In this document: in pieces, positions 1 through 9,100 of the stretch
How positions within the stretch are numbered: position 1 is the stretch's first letter
How the letters are laid out: each line of letters starts with the position of its first letter
Assembly (NCBI GenBank): GCA_016432265.1
Contig: CP066681.1
Coordinates: 2,010,342-2,074,341 of the forward strand
Direction: 5' to 3'
DNA length: 64,000 nt
DNA from: Micavibrio aeruginosavorus
Lineage (GTDB): Bacteria; Pseudomonadota; Alphaproteobacteria; Micavibrionales; Micavibrionaceae
Translations under genes and position numbers: made by a program
Notes under the pieces: generated by a model
Told to the model about the DNA's origin: nothing
Databases searched by the model: none
The model's input: the letters and a program-made list of their open reading frames with translations, nothing else

Positions 1-2484
1 CGCCTGATAGCCTTCGAATTTGCCGCTTTCGCTATTGTAACGGATCATGCCGTTCACAGGCGCGCCCGGACGATCCGCTGTTGCGCCTGAAGGCAGAACC
101 ACAGAGTCGGTCGCGGCCCCGAGGTCCAGCACACTGCGCGCCGCCAGTTGCTGTGCCGGAACGCGGGGATCGATCACCATCTGACCGCCGAAGAAACCGA
201 CCGTATTGTCGGCTGTCATGACCAAACCGTCCTGATCGCCCATAAAGACGCCCATGGATTGAATGCCGCGCACCTGCGACTGCAACGTAATCGTCACAGC
301 CTCGTCTATCAGACCGATCGCCATGGATCCATCGCCGAATCCGCTGTTGATATCATAGTCGCCGGCGACAACACTGCGCCCGAGAGCCGTGCTGTAGTAA
401 CCGCTTGTGGCTGTCATACTGCCCATAGCCATGCTGCGATGTCCGCTGGCAAGGGTGGAAAAGCCAAATGCGGAACTATTCGATCCTGATGCCGCAACAG
501 CGGAACCTATGGCCGTTGTGCTCCAGCCTGAAGCTTCCACATCATAACCCAGCGCCACGCTATGGCTGCCCAGATTGACGTCATCCCATTGCGCCCCCGT
601 CACCGTACCCGCGCGGAAAGCCGCCATATTCGGATCGAAGAACATCCGGGTGCCGGCCCCCGATACAGGCGGAGCCCCTGTGCCAGTATACGTACCGGAT
701 GTCATGAAGGAGCCCTGCGACGTATAGACAAAATCGGCGTCCGCCGTGAAATTGCCGCCGCTGTTGAACTGAATGCCGCGATCCGGGGCTGCGGCCAGCG
801 CCGAGCCGGTCAGAATGTCCTGCCATGCCCCAGCCTGATAACCTTCAAAACGCCCGTTCTCGCTGTTGTAGCGGATCATGCCGTTCACAGGCGTAACCGG
901 GCGCTGAGCGGTGGCACCACGAGCCAAAATCACAGCTCCGGTTCCGGCTACATCCAGTTCAGACTGCGGCGAAATTGTGCCAATACCAACACGGCCCGTA
1001 GACGCTTTGACAATCATGTGAATGTCGCCCGCCACGCTGCCCGTATCACCGGTGACAAAAGCTATATCACTGTCGTTGGTGGCAATAGCGAATGGGTCGG
1101 CAACTCCATCATAAGTAAAATGAAACTGACCTATATTGCCTTTGAAATTTCCAGAATCGCTTAAAACCTCAAAACCGCTGAGGCCGGTTGAACTGGTGTT
1201 TCTCAAACTAAGGACGGGATTATAGTTGCTGTTGGCTACAATATCCATAGCCCTAAGCGGCGCATTCGTTCCCAACCCCATCCGGCCCGCGCTTGTGTAT
1301 ACAAAATTGCTATCCGCCGCAAAATTGCCGCCGCTGTTGAACTGAATGCCGCGATCCGGGGCCGCCGCGCTCGGCGTTCCGGTCGCCAGCAGATCCCATG
1401 AACCTACACCTGCGTCCTTACAAACATAGAAATTATTGCTGGCCGAGTCGTAATGGATCGCGCCTTCGCGAGCCACATCGCAAGCCTCGCCGCCATAGGC
1501 CATTTTCATGGTGCCTTCGACTTCCAAAGCCGTATCGGCCGACATGTTGTTGGCCTGAATGCGGGGATCAATCACCATTCTGCCCCCGAACAGGCCCATC
1601 GTATTGGGGTCGTTCAGGTTGCGGCTGGCCTGATCGCGCATAAAGATGCCGAGCGAATTGTCTCCCACGACCGTAGGATAGTTGGGATTGCCGGGAATGC
1701 CCAGGCCAATCGCCATTGCATTGTCTGCGCCGACTCCCACCCCAGCCGCGCGCCCCAGCGCCACGCTGTTAATCCCATCCGCATGAACATTTTCGCCAAT
1801 GGCGGCGCTGGCTGCGGCTGTGGCTTCTGTGCCGTTCACGCCGACGGCAAAACTGTCGGCACCGCTCGCTGCTGCGCCCTGCCCTGCGGCGAACGCATAA
1901 TCACCTGAGGCTGTAGCCCCCGCCCCCAGAGAAATTGAGCGCAATCCGGAAGCTATGGCCCCCTGACCAAGCGCCACTGCCCCGGCGTTGGAAGCGGAAC
2001 TGTTTATACCCAAGGCCACGCTGCCGGTTCCCGATGAAGTGTTGTTCGAACCAATCGCCGTGCTGTAGAAACCTGAAGCCGTTACATTCTGCCCCATCGC
2101 AGTGCTATATACGCCGGTATTCGCATTGTCCCACTGCGCGCCCGTAACATTGCCGGCACGGAACGCCGATTTCGTGGGATCGAAATACATCCGCGTACCC
2201 GCACCCTCAACAGGCGGCGCACCCGTACCTGTGTGAGTACCGGAAACCATAAACGAGCCTTGCGAGGAATAAACGAAGTTTGCATTCGCAGCGAAATTGC
2301 CGCCGCTATTGAACTGGATGCCGCGATCCGGGGCCGCAGCCAGCGCCGAGCCGGTCAGAATGTCCTGCCATGCCCCAGCCTGGTAACCTTCAAAACGCCC
2401 GTTCTCGCTGTTGTAGCGGATCATGCCGTTCACAGGCGTAACCGGGCGCTGAGCGGTGGCACCGGAGGGCAGAACCACCTCACC
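1..2484 (-). CDS. Distal part of giant YadA-head/cassette adhesin (partial, frame-shifted from upstream part)
   Basis: This minus-strand frame stays open from about 2484 to the window edge, so the C-terminus lies outside. It has no credible start of its own and reads as the continuation of the two upstream segments after a frame break near 2478. It alternates YadA-head-like beta-roll repeats of the type (S/A)xAxGxxxxAxG with spacers carrying VNGMIRYNSENGRFEGYQAG and a module beginning FNSGGNFAAD. A short Cys-containing module (AIHYDSASNNFYVCKDAG) interrupts it near 1410-1470. Composition is Gly/Ala/Ser/Thr/Asn-rich, as expected of an exported beta-solenoid. Adhesin function is inferred from the YadA-like repeats. 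Whether this part is ever translated depends on the frame junctions. Confidence 0.7.
2285..2478 (-). repeat. Adhesin spacer cassette, copy near-identical to the one at 3050-3243
   Basis: About 190 bp encoding the end of one module (GGNFAA..FV), the RGIQFNSGGN motif, an ILTGSALAAAP linker and the GMIRYNSENGRFEGYQAGAW strand pair. It is almost identical by eye to 3050-3243, and most of it also matches 786-922. More diverged copies lie at 1-60, 1320-1375, 3880-4040 and 4625-4700. All copies are in direct orientation. Confidence 0.85.
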
Positions 2485-3242
2485 ATCTGACCGCCAAACA
2501 GCCCCATCGTGTTGGAAGCGCTTAGAGTGCGACTGCTTTGATCACCCATAAAGATGCCGAAAGAATTTGTCCCTGAAACCGTTTGGGGGCCGCTTGTGGG
2601 CACACCCAGCCCCAGACCCATGGAATAATCGCCGCCTGCAACCACGCTATAGCCCATGGCGATCGCATAATTACCGGCTGCAGCGCCTCCCTGAACGGCA
2701 AAAGCCCGATCGCCGGAAGCCGTTGCCTCTCCTAAAGCAACAGACGTGTCGCCTGATGCCACCGACCCATTACCGATAGACACGGCATTCATATTGCTCG
2801 CCTGCGTACTAAAACCTATAGAAACAGAACCCTGACCGGAAGCCAGAGAAGACATCCCCATGGCCACGCTGTTATTGCCAATATTCGCGTTGTCCCATTC
2901 TCCGCCATAAACACTACCCGCCCTTAACGCGCCCGAAGAAGGATCAAAAAACATATGAGAGCCCGTCATAGTCGCAGGCGTCTGGGCAATACCTGTATTC
3001 ACGCCGGAAATAATCAAGGTTCCTTGCGATGTGTATACAAAATTGCTATCCGCAGCGAAATTGCCGCCGCTATTGAACTGGATGCCGCGATCCGGGGCCG
3101 CGGCCAGCGCCGAGCCGGTCAGAATGTCCTGCCATGCCCCAGCCTGGTAACCTTCAAAACGCCCGTTCTCGCTGTTGTAGCGGATCATGCCGTTCACAGG
3201 CGTAACCGGGCGCTGAGCGGTGGCACCGGAGGGCAGAACCAC
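2430..3242 (-). pseudogene. Middle segment of the giant adhesin, bounded by two frame junctions
   Basis: This 270-codon segment begins with a GTG at the right-hand joint (VVLPSGATAQRP) and ends by running out of frame into VRWFCPPVPPLSARLRL and a stop at the second joint. Between the joints it is ordinary adhesin sequence: one copy of the near-identical spacer cassette, one diverged module (TSQGTLIISG), then beta-roll repeats such as SVSIGFSTQASNMNAVSIG. No ribosome-binding site precedes the GTG, so it is unlikely to be an independent gene. I read it as an internal part of the same gene as the flanking segments, made discontinuous by indel-like junctions that are either biological or assembly-derived. 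Confidence 0.65.
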
Positions 3243-3243
3243 C
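3050..3243 (-). repeat. Adhesin spacer cassette, second near-identical copy
   Basis: Partner of the repeat at 2285-2478, with the same right-hand end (the VVLPSGATAQ coding sequence) abutting a frame-breaking junction. Long direct repeats like this are substrates for homologous recombination and also a classical cause of short-read mis-assembly. Confidence 0.85.
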
Positions 3244-6200
3244 CCATTGTGTTGTTGGCCGTCATGACCAAACCGTCCTGATCGCCCATAAAGATGCCGT
3301 ATGACTGGATGCCGCGTACTTGAGAAAGCGTTGTTATGGCCACAGCATCGTCGATCAAACCTACAGCAAGAGAGCCATCGCCAAACCCGCTGGCAGCAAC
3401 CCCATCACCCGCTACAACAGCATTGCCCATGGCGGTGCTGTATAAACCGCTCGCTACTGTATTTTGCCCCATCGCCGTACTGCTAGCGCCGCTGGCCACA
3501 GTCGAGCGTCCCATCGCCGTACTGGTAGCGCCGCTGGCCACAGTCGAGCGTCCCACCGCTGTGCTGGCAAGCCCGCTTGCCGCCGTTTGCATGCCCAATG
3601 CCGTGGATTCATTTCCACTCGCCGTCGTACCGTAGCCCGTGGCGAAAGCCCACACTCCGCTCGCTGTTGTTTCCTGCCCTAGGGCAGCGCTATATACGCC
3701 GGTATTCGCATTGTCCCACTGCGCGCCCGAAACCCGCCCGGCACGGAATGCCGATTTTGTCGGATCAAAGAACATTCTTGTCCCCGCCCCTTCAACAGGC
3801 GGCGCACCCGCACCTGTGTAAATGCCGGAAACCATAAACGAGCCTTGCGAGGAATAAACGAAGTTTGCATCCGCCGCGAAATTGCCGCCACTGTTGAATT
3901 GAATGCCGCGATCCGGCGCTGCTGCGCCCCCTGCGACAGCCGAGGTCAGAATATCCTGCCATGCGCCCGCCTGATAACCCTCGAACTTCCCGCTGACACT
4001 GTTGTAGCGCAGCATGCCATCAACCGGCGCGCCAGGGCGATCGCCCGTCTGCCCTATGGGAAGGGTGAGGGCTCCTGTGCCGTTTATAGCCAGCAGGCCG
4101 TTACTCAACTCGCCTGTAAGCAGATTGCCAATATTCAGTTGATTGCTGCCTGTAGCCGATGCGGCATCGACATCGTAGCCAATCATGATATTGCCGGAAC
4201 CGCTGGTAATATTGTCACCGGCGTAAGCGCCCAGCGCCAGGTTGCCTGTGCCTGTTGTCAGATAACGTAAGGCCCCTGTGCCCAGCGCCGTGCTATCGAG
4301 GCCGTCTATGGAAGATTGCATAGCAGTATAACCCACCGCCACATTACGATCCCCTGTCGTATTATCAGCCAATGCATAAGCACCAAATGCGTTATTCCTG
4401 TGGCCGCTATCGGTGCTCGTCAACGCATAAAGGCCGATGGCGGAATTCTCATAACCCGATGTGACATCGCTCAAGGCATTATGCCCCAGGCTGGTGTTGC
4501 CGTTGCCTGTTGTTGTCAGAGCCCCCGAACCTTGCCCTAAATACATATTTGATGAGGAGTATTGGGTAATCGCGTCACTGAGATCGTCTATCGCGATGCC
4601 GCCTGCGCCCGATGTGATGATGTCCTGCCATGCTCCGGCTTGATAACCTTCAAAGCGGCCGTTGGTGCTGTTATAACGGATCATGCCGTTCACAGGAGCC
4701 GTAGGCCTGTCGCCGGTAACACCGCGTGGCAGTAAAATCGCACCCGTTGAGCTGACGTCGACATCGGCCAAAGGATTATTGGTGCCCAGACCCAGCCACC
4801 CGGCAGAAGAGAATACAAATCCCGTATTCGTTCCTAAAACGCCGCCACTATTGAAAATCACCTCGCGGTTGTTGCCCGGCGCGCCTACGCCCCCTGTGGC
4901 GACCGATGCCGCCGTGAAGCAGTTTGTGCCGTCTTCATCGCAATACTGAACGGCGCCCACACCACCTTCAACATCAAGAGAAAGCGTGCCACTCACCGAC
5001 GGGTTGATAATCGAAGGCGACTGATCAACCAACATGCGTCCGCCAATCAAGGCCATGGTATTCGTCGCCTGTATATCCATGTTGGGCTGGGAACCCATAA
5101 ATATACCGTAAGATTGATCCCCTGTGACGGTAGGGGCAACGCCTCCTACGACAGAGCCAAGCCCTAGCGCCATAGAATACGCCCCGAAAGCCCGGGTTGT
5201 CGTCCCTAATGCGAACGCCCCCGCCTGCGTGGCAGAAACCCCGTAACCGATGGCTGCCGCTCCCTGCCCGCTCGCAAGCGCATCATAGCCCATCGCGATA
5301 CTGTAGTTGCCAAGGCTGGCATTATCCCATTCCGTACCTACGGCTCTGCCCGCACGGAACGCACCCGACTCCGGATCGAAGAACATGCGCGTACCAGCAC
5401 CGCTTACAGCCATACTGGCGGCCCCCGTATACGATCCTGTCGTCAGGAAATCACCGTTTACATGGAATGTCGTGAGGGGATCATTCGTACCGACGCCAAC
5501 AAAATCATCCGTATAATAAAGGCGCGGGTCTGCGACGGATATGCGCGTCCAGTAGCTGGCCGCCCCGCCGCCGCCGCCGCCGCTGGTGCCGATATCTTCC
5601 CAGTTGTTCGTCATCGAAGAGCAGACCTGCAACAAGTCGCCGGATACATAACGGATAGCCCCGTGAATAGTGGCGGCGCAAGGAACGGATGATGTCCCCA
5701 CTTTGATTTCCCCGCCAACATCCAGCGTTGCCTCAGGCGTGGCCACATTGATGCCGACATCGCCCGTACCGTCGATAATCAAACGCGACGATCCCCCTGT
5801 AACCAAGGCCAACGAATTGTCAACCGGGCTATAGAGGCCCGTGCCTGGCTCCGTCTGGAACCCCGGCAGCGCCGCCGATGTCGTCGCCATATCGGAAAGG
5901 AACCGGTCGGCGCTGATGTTGTTTGTCACAGTCAGATCGTCGACAACAAGACCGCTTGAGGTCAGCGTCATCTCATTGGTGCCGCCGATCGTAAAGCCCA
6001 TGCCGCCTGACGTGTAGTAAATACCTGTACTGCTACTGCTGCTGAAGGTAAATGAGGGCTGCGCTGCCGAACCATCGCTGCCCAGCGCCTGCGCCGTGAA
6101 CGACGCGTTTCCCGTCACTGCCAGCGTACTGCCAAGCGTGGCTGCGCCGTCGGCGTTGAAAGTTCCGCCCAGGTCGGTGTTGCCGGTAACGTTCAGTGCG

Positions 6201-7375
6201 TTATTGATATCGGTGACGCCGCTGACATCCAGCGTGCCGCCCAGATTGGTCGTGCCGGCCACATCAAGGTTGCCGTTCAAATCGGCCAGCCCGCCGACTG
6301 TCAGTTGATCGCCAACGATCATATCGTCGCTGAAATCACCGCTGCCCGTGATATCGAGAACCGATCCGCTCCAGATGAAATTGGCGCTTGCGGCAAGAAC
6401 ACCACCGGCGTTGAATTGCACTTCCGTGTTATTTCCGGCCGCCGCCACCGCGCCGCCGGAACCGCCGATATCCGTCCACACCGGGATCAAAGGATTGGTA
6501 ACGGCATCGCATATCTGCAATACCTCACCGCCGCCGCCAACATAGCGGCGCAACAAACCTGAATTAATATTATCGGAAGGATCATCGCATTCCGAATCTG
6601 TCAGCATTGTCTCATCCGGCAGCATAAACAAGCCGCCGCTGCTTAGATCCAAAGCCGCATTCGTATCGAATGACGTCGTGCCGGTGATCGTCGAGCCGGT
6701 GAAATCGACATTGCCGCTTGAGAACTGGGCGCCCTGCTGCACGTCCAGCTCCTTACCCGTGGTGATCTGGTCAGGATCGCCCGATTTGATATGCCAAAGG
6801 CCTCCGGATGCTTCGTTTGCCTCGGCGTAAGTCATCTGCACGATGATATCGTCGGCGCCGCTGGCGCCACGGGTGATGTAATCGGCTGAGGGCTGGTCAT
6901 GGCAGGTGACACCAAAGGCGCGGTCGGGCCCTGCCGAAATAATCGCAATCACGGGGCCGCTGGTATTGTTTTCACCGGCGCGCAAACCAGCCGGACAGCC
7001 CGGATCGGCAATCACCGCGCCATGATCCCACGAACAGTAGCCATAAGCCACGCCCCACGGGTCGTTTGTGGTCGACCCCACGCTCGGCAACTGACCCCCG
7101 TTGGTCAGGCCGGGCAGAACCGCCCCCGGCGGCAAAGGCTCAATCAGGGTATCGCTATCGCAGTCGGCAGTCGCCGAATTTTGCGCCTCCAGCATCGCCA
7201 GCTTCATGGCGATCTGCATCTGGCTATCGGCTTTGGCGCGCTGGTTCAGGGAAACAACCGTACCGACCGGGCCACGCATCAAGGTCGATGTGGCCGCCCC
7301 CACCACACCCACGAGCGCCACAGCGCCGAACAGCGTGAAAAAGACGTTACCGCTCTCGCCCCAGCGTCTTGTCAT
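3194..7375 (-). CDS. Giant surface protein: pseudopilin-like N-terminus plus YadA-head repeats (5' part)
   Basis: The protein is 1393 residues. The start is supported by an AAGGAG about 11 nt upstream of ATG 7375. Residues 8-35 (SGNVFFTLFGAVALVGVVG) form a hydrophobic helix after a Gly, like a type IV/Flp prepilin. A following segment containing NDPWGVAYGYC resembles the calcium-loop region of GspG-type pseudopilins. After about residue 330 come repeated NLDVAGTTNLGG-type beta strands, then blocks of YadA-head repeats (AMGYDALASGQGAAAIG) separated by MIRYNS...FEGYQAGAWQDI cassettes. The last 17 residues are out of frame (WFCPPVPPLSARLRL), so the natural protein probably continued into the next two segments. 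A role as an exported adhesin or fibre is inferred from repeat type; no homologue is named. Confidence 0.8.
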   Translation of the reverse strand: MTRRWGESGNVFFTLFGAVALVGVVGAATSTLMRGPVGTVVSLNQRAKADSQMQIAMKLAMLEAQNSATADCDSDTLIEPLPPGAVLPGLTNGGQLPSVGSTTNDPWGVAYGYCSWDHGAVIADPGCPAGLRAGENNTSGPVIAIISAGPDRAFGVTCHDQPSADYITRGASGADDIIVQMTYAEANEASGGLWHIKSGDPDQITTGKELDVQQGAQFSSGNVDFTGSTITGTTSFDTNAALDLSSGGLFMLPDETMLTDSECDDPSDNINSGLLRRYVGGGGEVLQICDAVTNPLIPVWTDIGGSGGAVAAAGNNTEVQFNAGGVLAASANFIWSGSVLDITGSGDFSDDMIVGDQLTVGGLADLNGNLDVAGTTNLGGTLDVSGVTDINNALNVTGNTDLGGTFNADGAATLGSTLAVTGNASFTAQALGSDGSAAQPSFTFSSSSSTGIYYTSGGMGFTIGGTNEMTLTSSGLVVDDLTVTNNISADRFLSDMATTSAALPGFQTEPGTGLYSPVDNSLALVTGGSSRLIIDGTGDVGINVATPEATLDVGGEIKVGTSSVPCAATIHGAIRYVSGDLLQVCSSMTNNWEDIGTSGGGGGGAASYWTRISVADPRLYYTDDFVGVGTNDPLTTFHVNGDFLTTGSYTGAASMAVSGAGTRMFFDPESGAFRAGRAVGTEWDNASLGNYSIAMGYDALASGQGAAAIGYGVSATQAGAFALGTTTRAFGAYSMALGLGSVVGGVAPTVTGDQSYGIFMGSQPNMDIQATNTMALIGGRMLVDQSPSIINPSVSGTLSLDVEGGVGAVQYCDEDGTNCFTAASVATGGVGAPGNNREVIFNSGGVLGTNTGFVFSSAGWLGLGTNNPLADVDVSSTGAILLPRGVTGDRPTAPVNGMIRYNSTNGRFEGYQAGAWQDIITSGAGGIAIDDLSDAITQYSSSNMYLGQGSGALTTTGNGNTSLGHNALSDVTSGYENSAIGLYALTSTDSGHRNNAFGAYALADNTTGDRNVAVGYTAMQSSIDGLDSTALGTGALRYLTTGTGNLALGAYAGDNITSGSGNIMIGYDVDAASATGSNQLNIGNLLTGELSNGLLAINGTGALTLPIGQTGDRPGAPVDGMLRYNSVSGKFEGYQAGAWQDILTSAVAGGAAAPDRGIQFNSGGNFAADANFVYSSQGSFMVSGIYTGAGAPPVEGAGTRMFFDPTKSAFRAGRVSGAQWDNANTGVYSAALGQETTASGVWAFATGYGTTASGNESTALGMQTAASGLASTAVGRSTVASGATSTAMGRSTVASGASSTAMGQNTVASGLYSTAMGNAVVAGDGVAASGFGDGSLAVGLIDDAVAITTLSQVRGIQSYGIFMGDQDGLVMTANNTMGWFCPPVPPLSARLRL

Positions 7376-7918
7376 ACGCAGGCACTCCTTCTGAGCGAAT
7401 CAGTCTGTCGGTAGAAAAGTCCCAAAAAGTTCCCCCGGGTTTTACGCGGGCTGCCCCTGCAGAGGCACTGATCCCGCATTATTAATCTTTTCAAAAAAAC
7501 ATTACTAAATTGATAAGAATTCAAGTTATTAACGATTGGTAAAAAGATAGACAAATCAATACACTTAACCGATATAAGTGTAATTATGAAAAAATAATTA
7601 ACAGTATTTTTTCCGGCGTGAATCATGACGCATCAGAGAGACAGAAAACAAAGCCAAAAAGGGGAAAAACAGAAGATGAAAAGGCTAATTGCTATCCAAG
7701 AAATCAGGATAAGAATTCAGACTATCTTACTGATGATATTGGGAAAGATCAATCCATCCACATAATTATACATATTTGCAAAAAATTGACCCTGCCTAAA
7801 AATATTTAATACCCCGCTTTAAAAAATTGTCGGAGCTTCTTAAATTATTGAAGATAATAACCCAGCGGCGTTTCAAACCCCCGTTTCCGGCACAAGCTAC
7901 CTCGTAAAGGCACGCGCA
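7376..7918. other. Intergenic region between the divergent adhesin gene and dsbB
   Basis: No gene is supported here. The left 100 bases are the 5' leader of the adhesin gene, with the Shine-Dalgarno at about 7387-7392 and a GC-rich imperfect stem (cccgggttttacgcggg) near 7434-7451. The central 7480-7810 part is strongly AT-rich and probably holds the divergent promoters. A TTAA-N7-TAAA near-match to a CtrA box lies at about 7529. A short plus-strand frame at 7618-7809 has no ribosome-binding site and looks non-coding. Confidence 0.5.
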
Positions 7919-8446
7919 ATGGCAGCGACATGGCTAAAAAATTTACTATCGCACCCGGTTTTTGTTCCGGCGGCCCTGTTTTTATTGGTCGTGATGTCTT
8001 TAGGATCGGCATTGACCGCCCAATACGGGTTCGGCATGGAACCTTGCCCCTTATGCCTATGGCAAAGATGGCCTTATGGCATTATCGCCTTGCTGGCGCT
8101 TGCGGCTTTGGGCGCGGCCCGCAGCGGGCATATCCGGTTTGTGGCGCTGCTGGTCTTGCTTTGCGCCCTGACCCTGCTCGCGGGCGGGGTCATTGCTTTC
8201 TACCATGTCGGGGTGGAGCAGCACTGGTGGACTTCGTTTCTCGAAGGCTGCGCGGTCAATCTGGGAGGGACAGCTACGGACTTCCTTAAACAAATCGAAA
8301 GCACGGCCGCCGCCCGCTGCGATCAGATCCCCTGGAGCCTGTTTGGCATATCCATGGCCGGGTATAACGCCATCATCTCACTGACAGCAGCGCCGCTGAC
8401 CGCGCTCTGCGCTCTGCTGATTGTCCGGCGCAACAACGGCCTATAA
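7919..8446 (+). CDS. dsbB: Disulfide bond formation protein B (DsbB family)
   Basis: A 175-residue inner-membrane protein with four predicted transmembrane helices. The family reoxidises periplasmic DsbA and passes electrons to quinone. The first cysteine pair is CPLC at residues 43-46, followed by the typical WQRWPY. The second pair is C111 and C134 in the second periplasmic loop, preceded by the family-typical HVGVEQHWW. Length is normal. TAAAGG about 7 nt before ATG 7919 serves as the ribosome-binding site. It stands alone on this strand. The secreted RCC1 protein with 14 cysteine pairs 1.7 kb downstream is a plausible client of the Dsb pathway, which is inference. Confidence 0.93.
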   Translation: MAATWLKNLLSHPVFVPAALFLLVVMSLGSALTAQYGFGMEPCPLCLWQRWPYGIIALLALAALGAARSGHIRFVALLVLLCALTLLAGGVIAFYHVGVEQHWWTSFLEGCAVNLGGTATDFLKQIESTAAARCDQIPWSLFGISMAGYNAIISLTAAPLTALCALLIVRRNNGL

Positions 8447-8458
8447 GACTTGCGGCAG

Positions 8459-8584
8459 TTACTGCACCCCGGCCAGCGTCAGCAAAACCGAAACGCAGGC
8501 GAAAAGGCCGGCGTAAAAAATATAGAACCCGACCGACTCTTTCAGGGTTTTGGGTTTACTGAAATCAAAAAGGTTTTTAAACAT
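8459..8584 (-). CDS. Small single-pass membrane protein (41 aa)
   Basis: Reading from ATG 8584, preceded by TTGAGG at suitable spacing, gives 41 residues starting MFKNLFDFSKPKTLKESVG and ending in one hydrophobic helix (FYIFYAGLFACVSVLLTLAG). A longer in-frame version starting at 8671 would read through the terminator hairpin and is not supported. The N-terminus resembles that of the neighbouring 117-residue membrane protein (MFGKLMDVS), suggesting the two are related. Function is unknown. The short length and good ribosome-binding site are the only coding evidence. Confidence 0.55.
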   Translation of the reverse strand: MFKNLFDFSKPKTLKESVGFYIFYAGLFACVSVLLTLAGVQ

Positions 8585-8652
8585 GACGGCCTCAAATAAC
8601 GCTGATGAATTCAGCATTTCTAGAGGCTCACCTCTCAAAATGCAAGCAAAAG

Positions 8653-8690
8653 AAAAGCCGGACGAGCCCATCAGCCGTCCGGCCTTTTAA
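8653..8690 (-). terminator. Rho-independent terminator after the 8709-9062 gene
   Basis: GCCGGACG (8657-8664) pairs with CGTCCGGC (8676-8683) across an 11-nt loop. It is followed on the minus strand by TTTTCTTTT, and T-rich sequence also flanks it on the plus strand. It separates the two small membrane-protein genes. Confidence 0.75.
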
Positions 8691-8708
8691 TTTATCAGTG
8701 AATGACGC

Positions 8709-9062
8709 TTATTTATTGATCGTCGTCAGCAATGCCAGCGGCACAAGCCCGAGGAACACGCTCGACGTCCAGGCCAGATATAAGCCGGCCATGACGATGA
8801 CGATCGACATTAGGTCGCTGGTTAATCCTCTCTGGGTCAGGATCGTCCCACCCAGCCAAAGCACAAACAACGAACCTATCTGCGTATGCACATCACCGCC
8901 GTCAAATATGTTGCCAGATACGCCTTCAACCACCCCGAACATGCCAAAGACATGAATCAGGACAGCCGAAACACCGGCCAGCATGACAACGTTAGCGACG
9001 TAGAACATGAAAGCGCCGACAAAATCCCGCTTCACGCTTACGTCCATGAGTTTCCCAAACAT
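8709..9062 (-). CDS. Hypothetical membrane protein, 3-4 TM helices
   Basis: A 117-residue protein with a strong AAGGAGG about 6 nt before ATG 9062. It has a short amphipathic N-terminus (MFGKLMDVSVKRDF) and hydrophobic helices at roughly residues 15-42, 58-72 and 84-112. A soluble loop (GVSGNIFDGGDVHT) lies between the first and second. No family was recognised. A dedicated terminator follows it and the related 41-residue gene lies beyond, so these may be a duplicated pair with one truncated member. Nothing in sequence or neighbours fixes a function. Confidence 0.7.
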   Translation of the reverse strand: MFGKLMDVSVKRDFVGAFMFYVANVVMLAGVSAVLIHVFGMFGVVEGVSGNIFDGGDVHTQIGSLFVLWLGGTILTQRGLTSDLMSIVIVMAGLYLAWTSSVFLGLVPLALLTTINK

Positions 9063-9100
9063 GACAACCTCCTTGTTGTTTGGAAGTACCGGGTCAACCT

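Noticed and set aside
7425-7460. Possible EcfG-type promoter (GGAAC) or riboswitch in the adhesin leader
   Set aside because: GGAAC is present on the minus strand, but CGAC and not CGTT lies at the right distance. The stem does not match the c-di-GMP or other riboswitch cores I know.
7618-7809. Small plus-strand frame in the AT-rich gap before dsbB
   Set aside because: No Shine-Dalgarno, Lys/Asn-rich composition expected from random AT-rich DNA.
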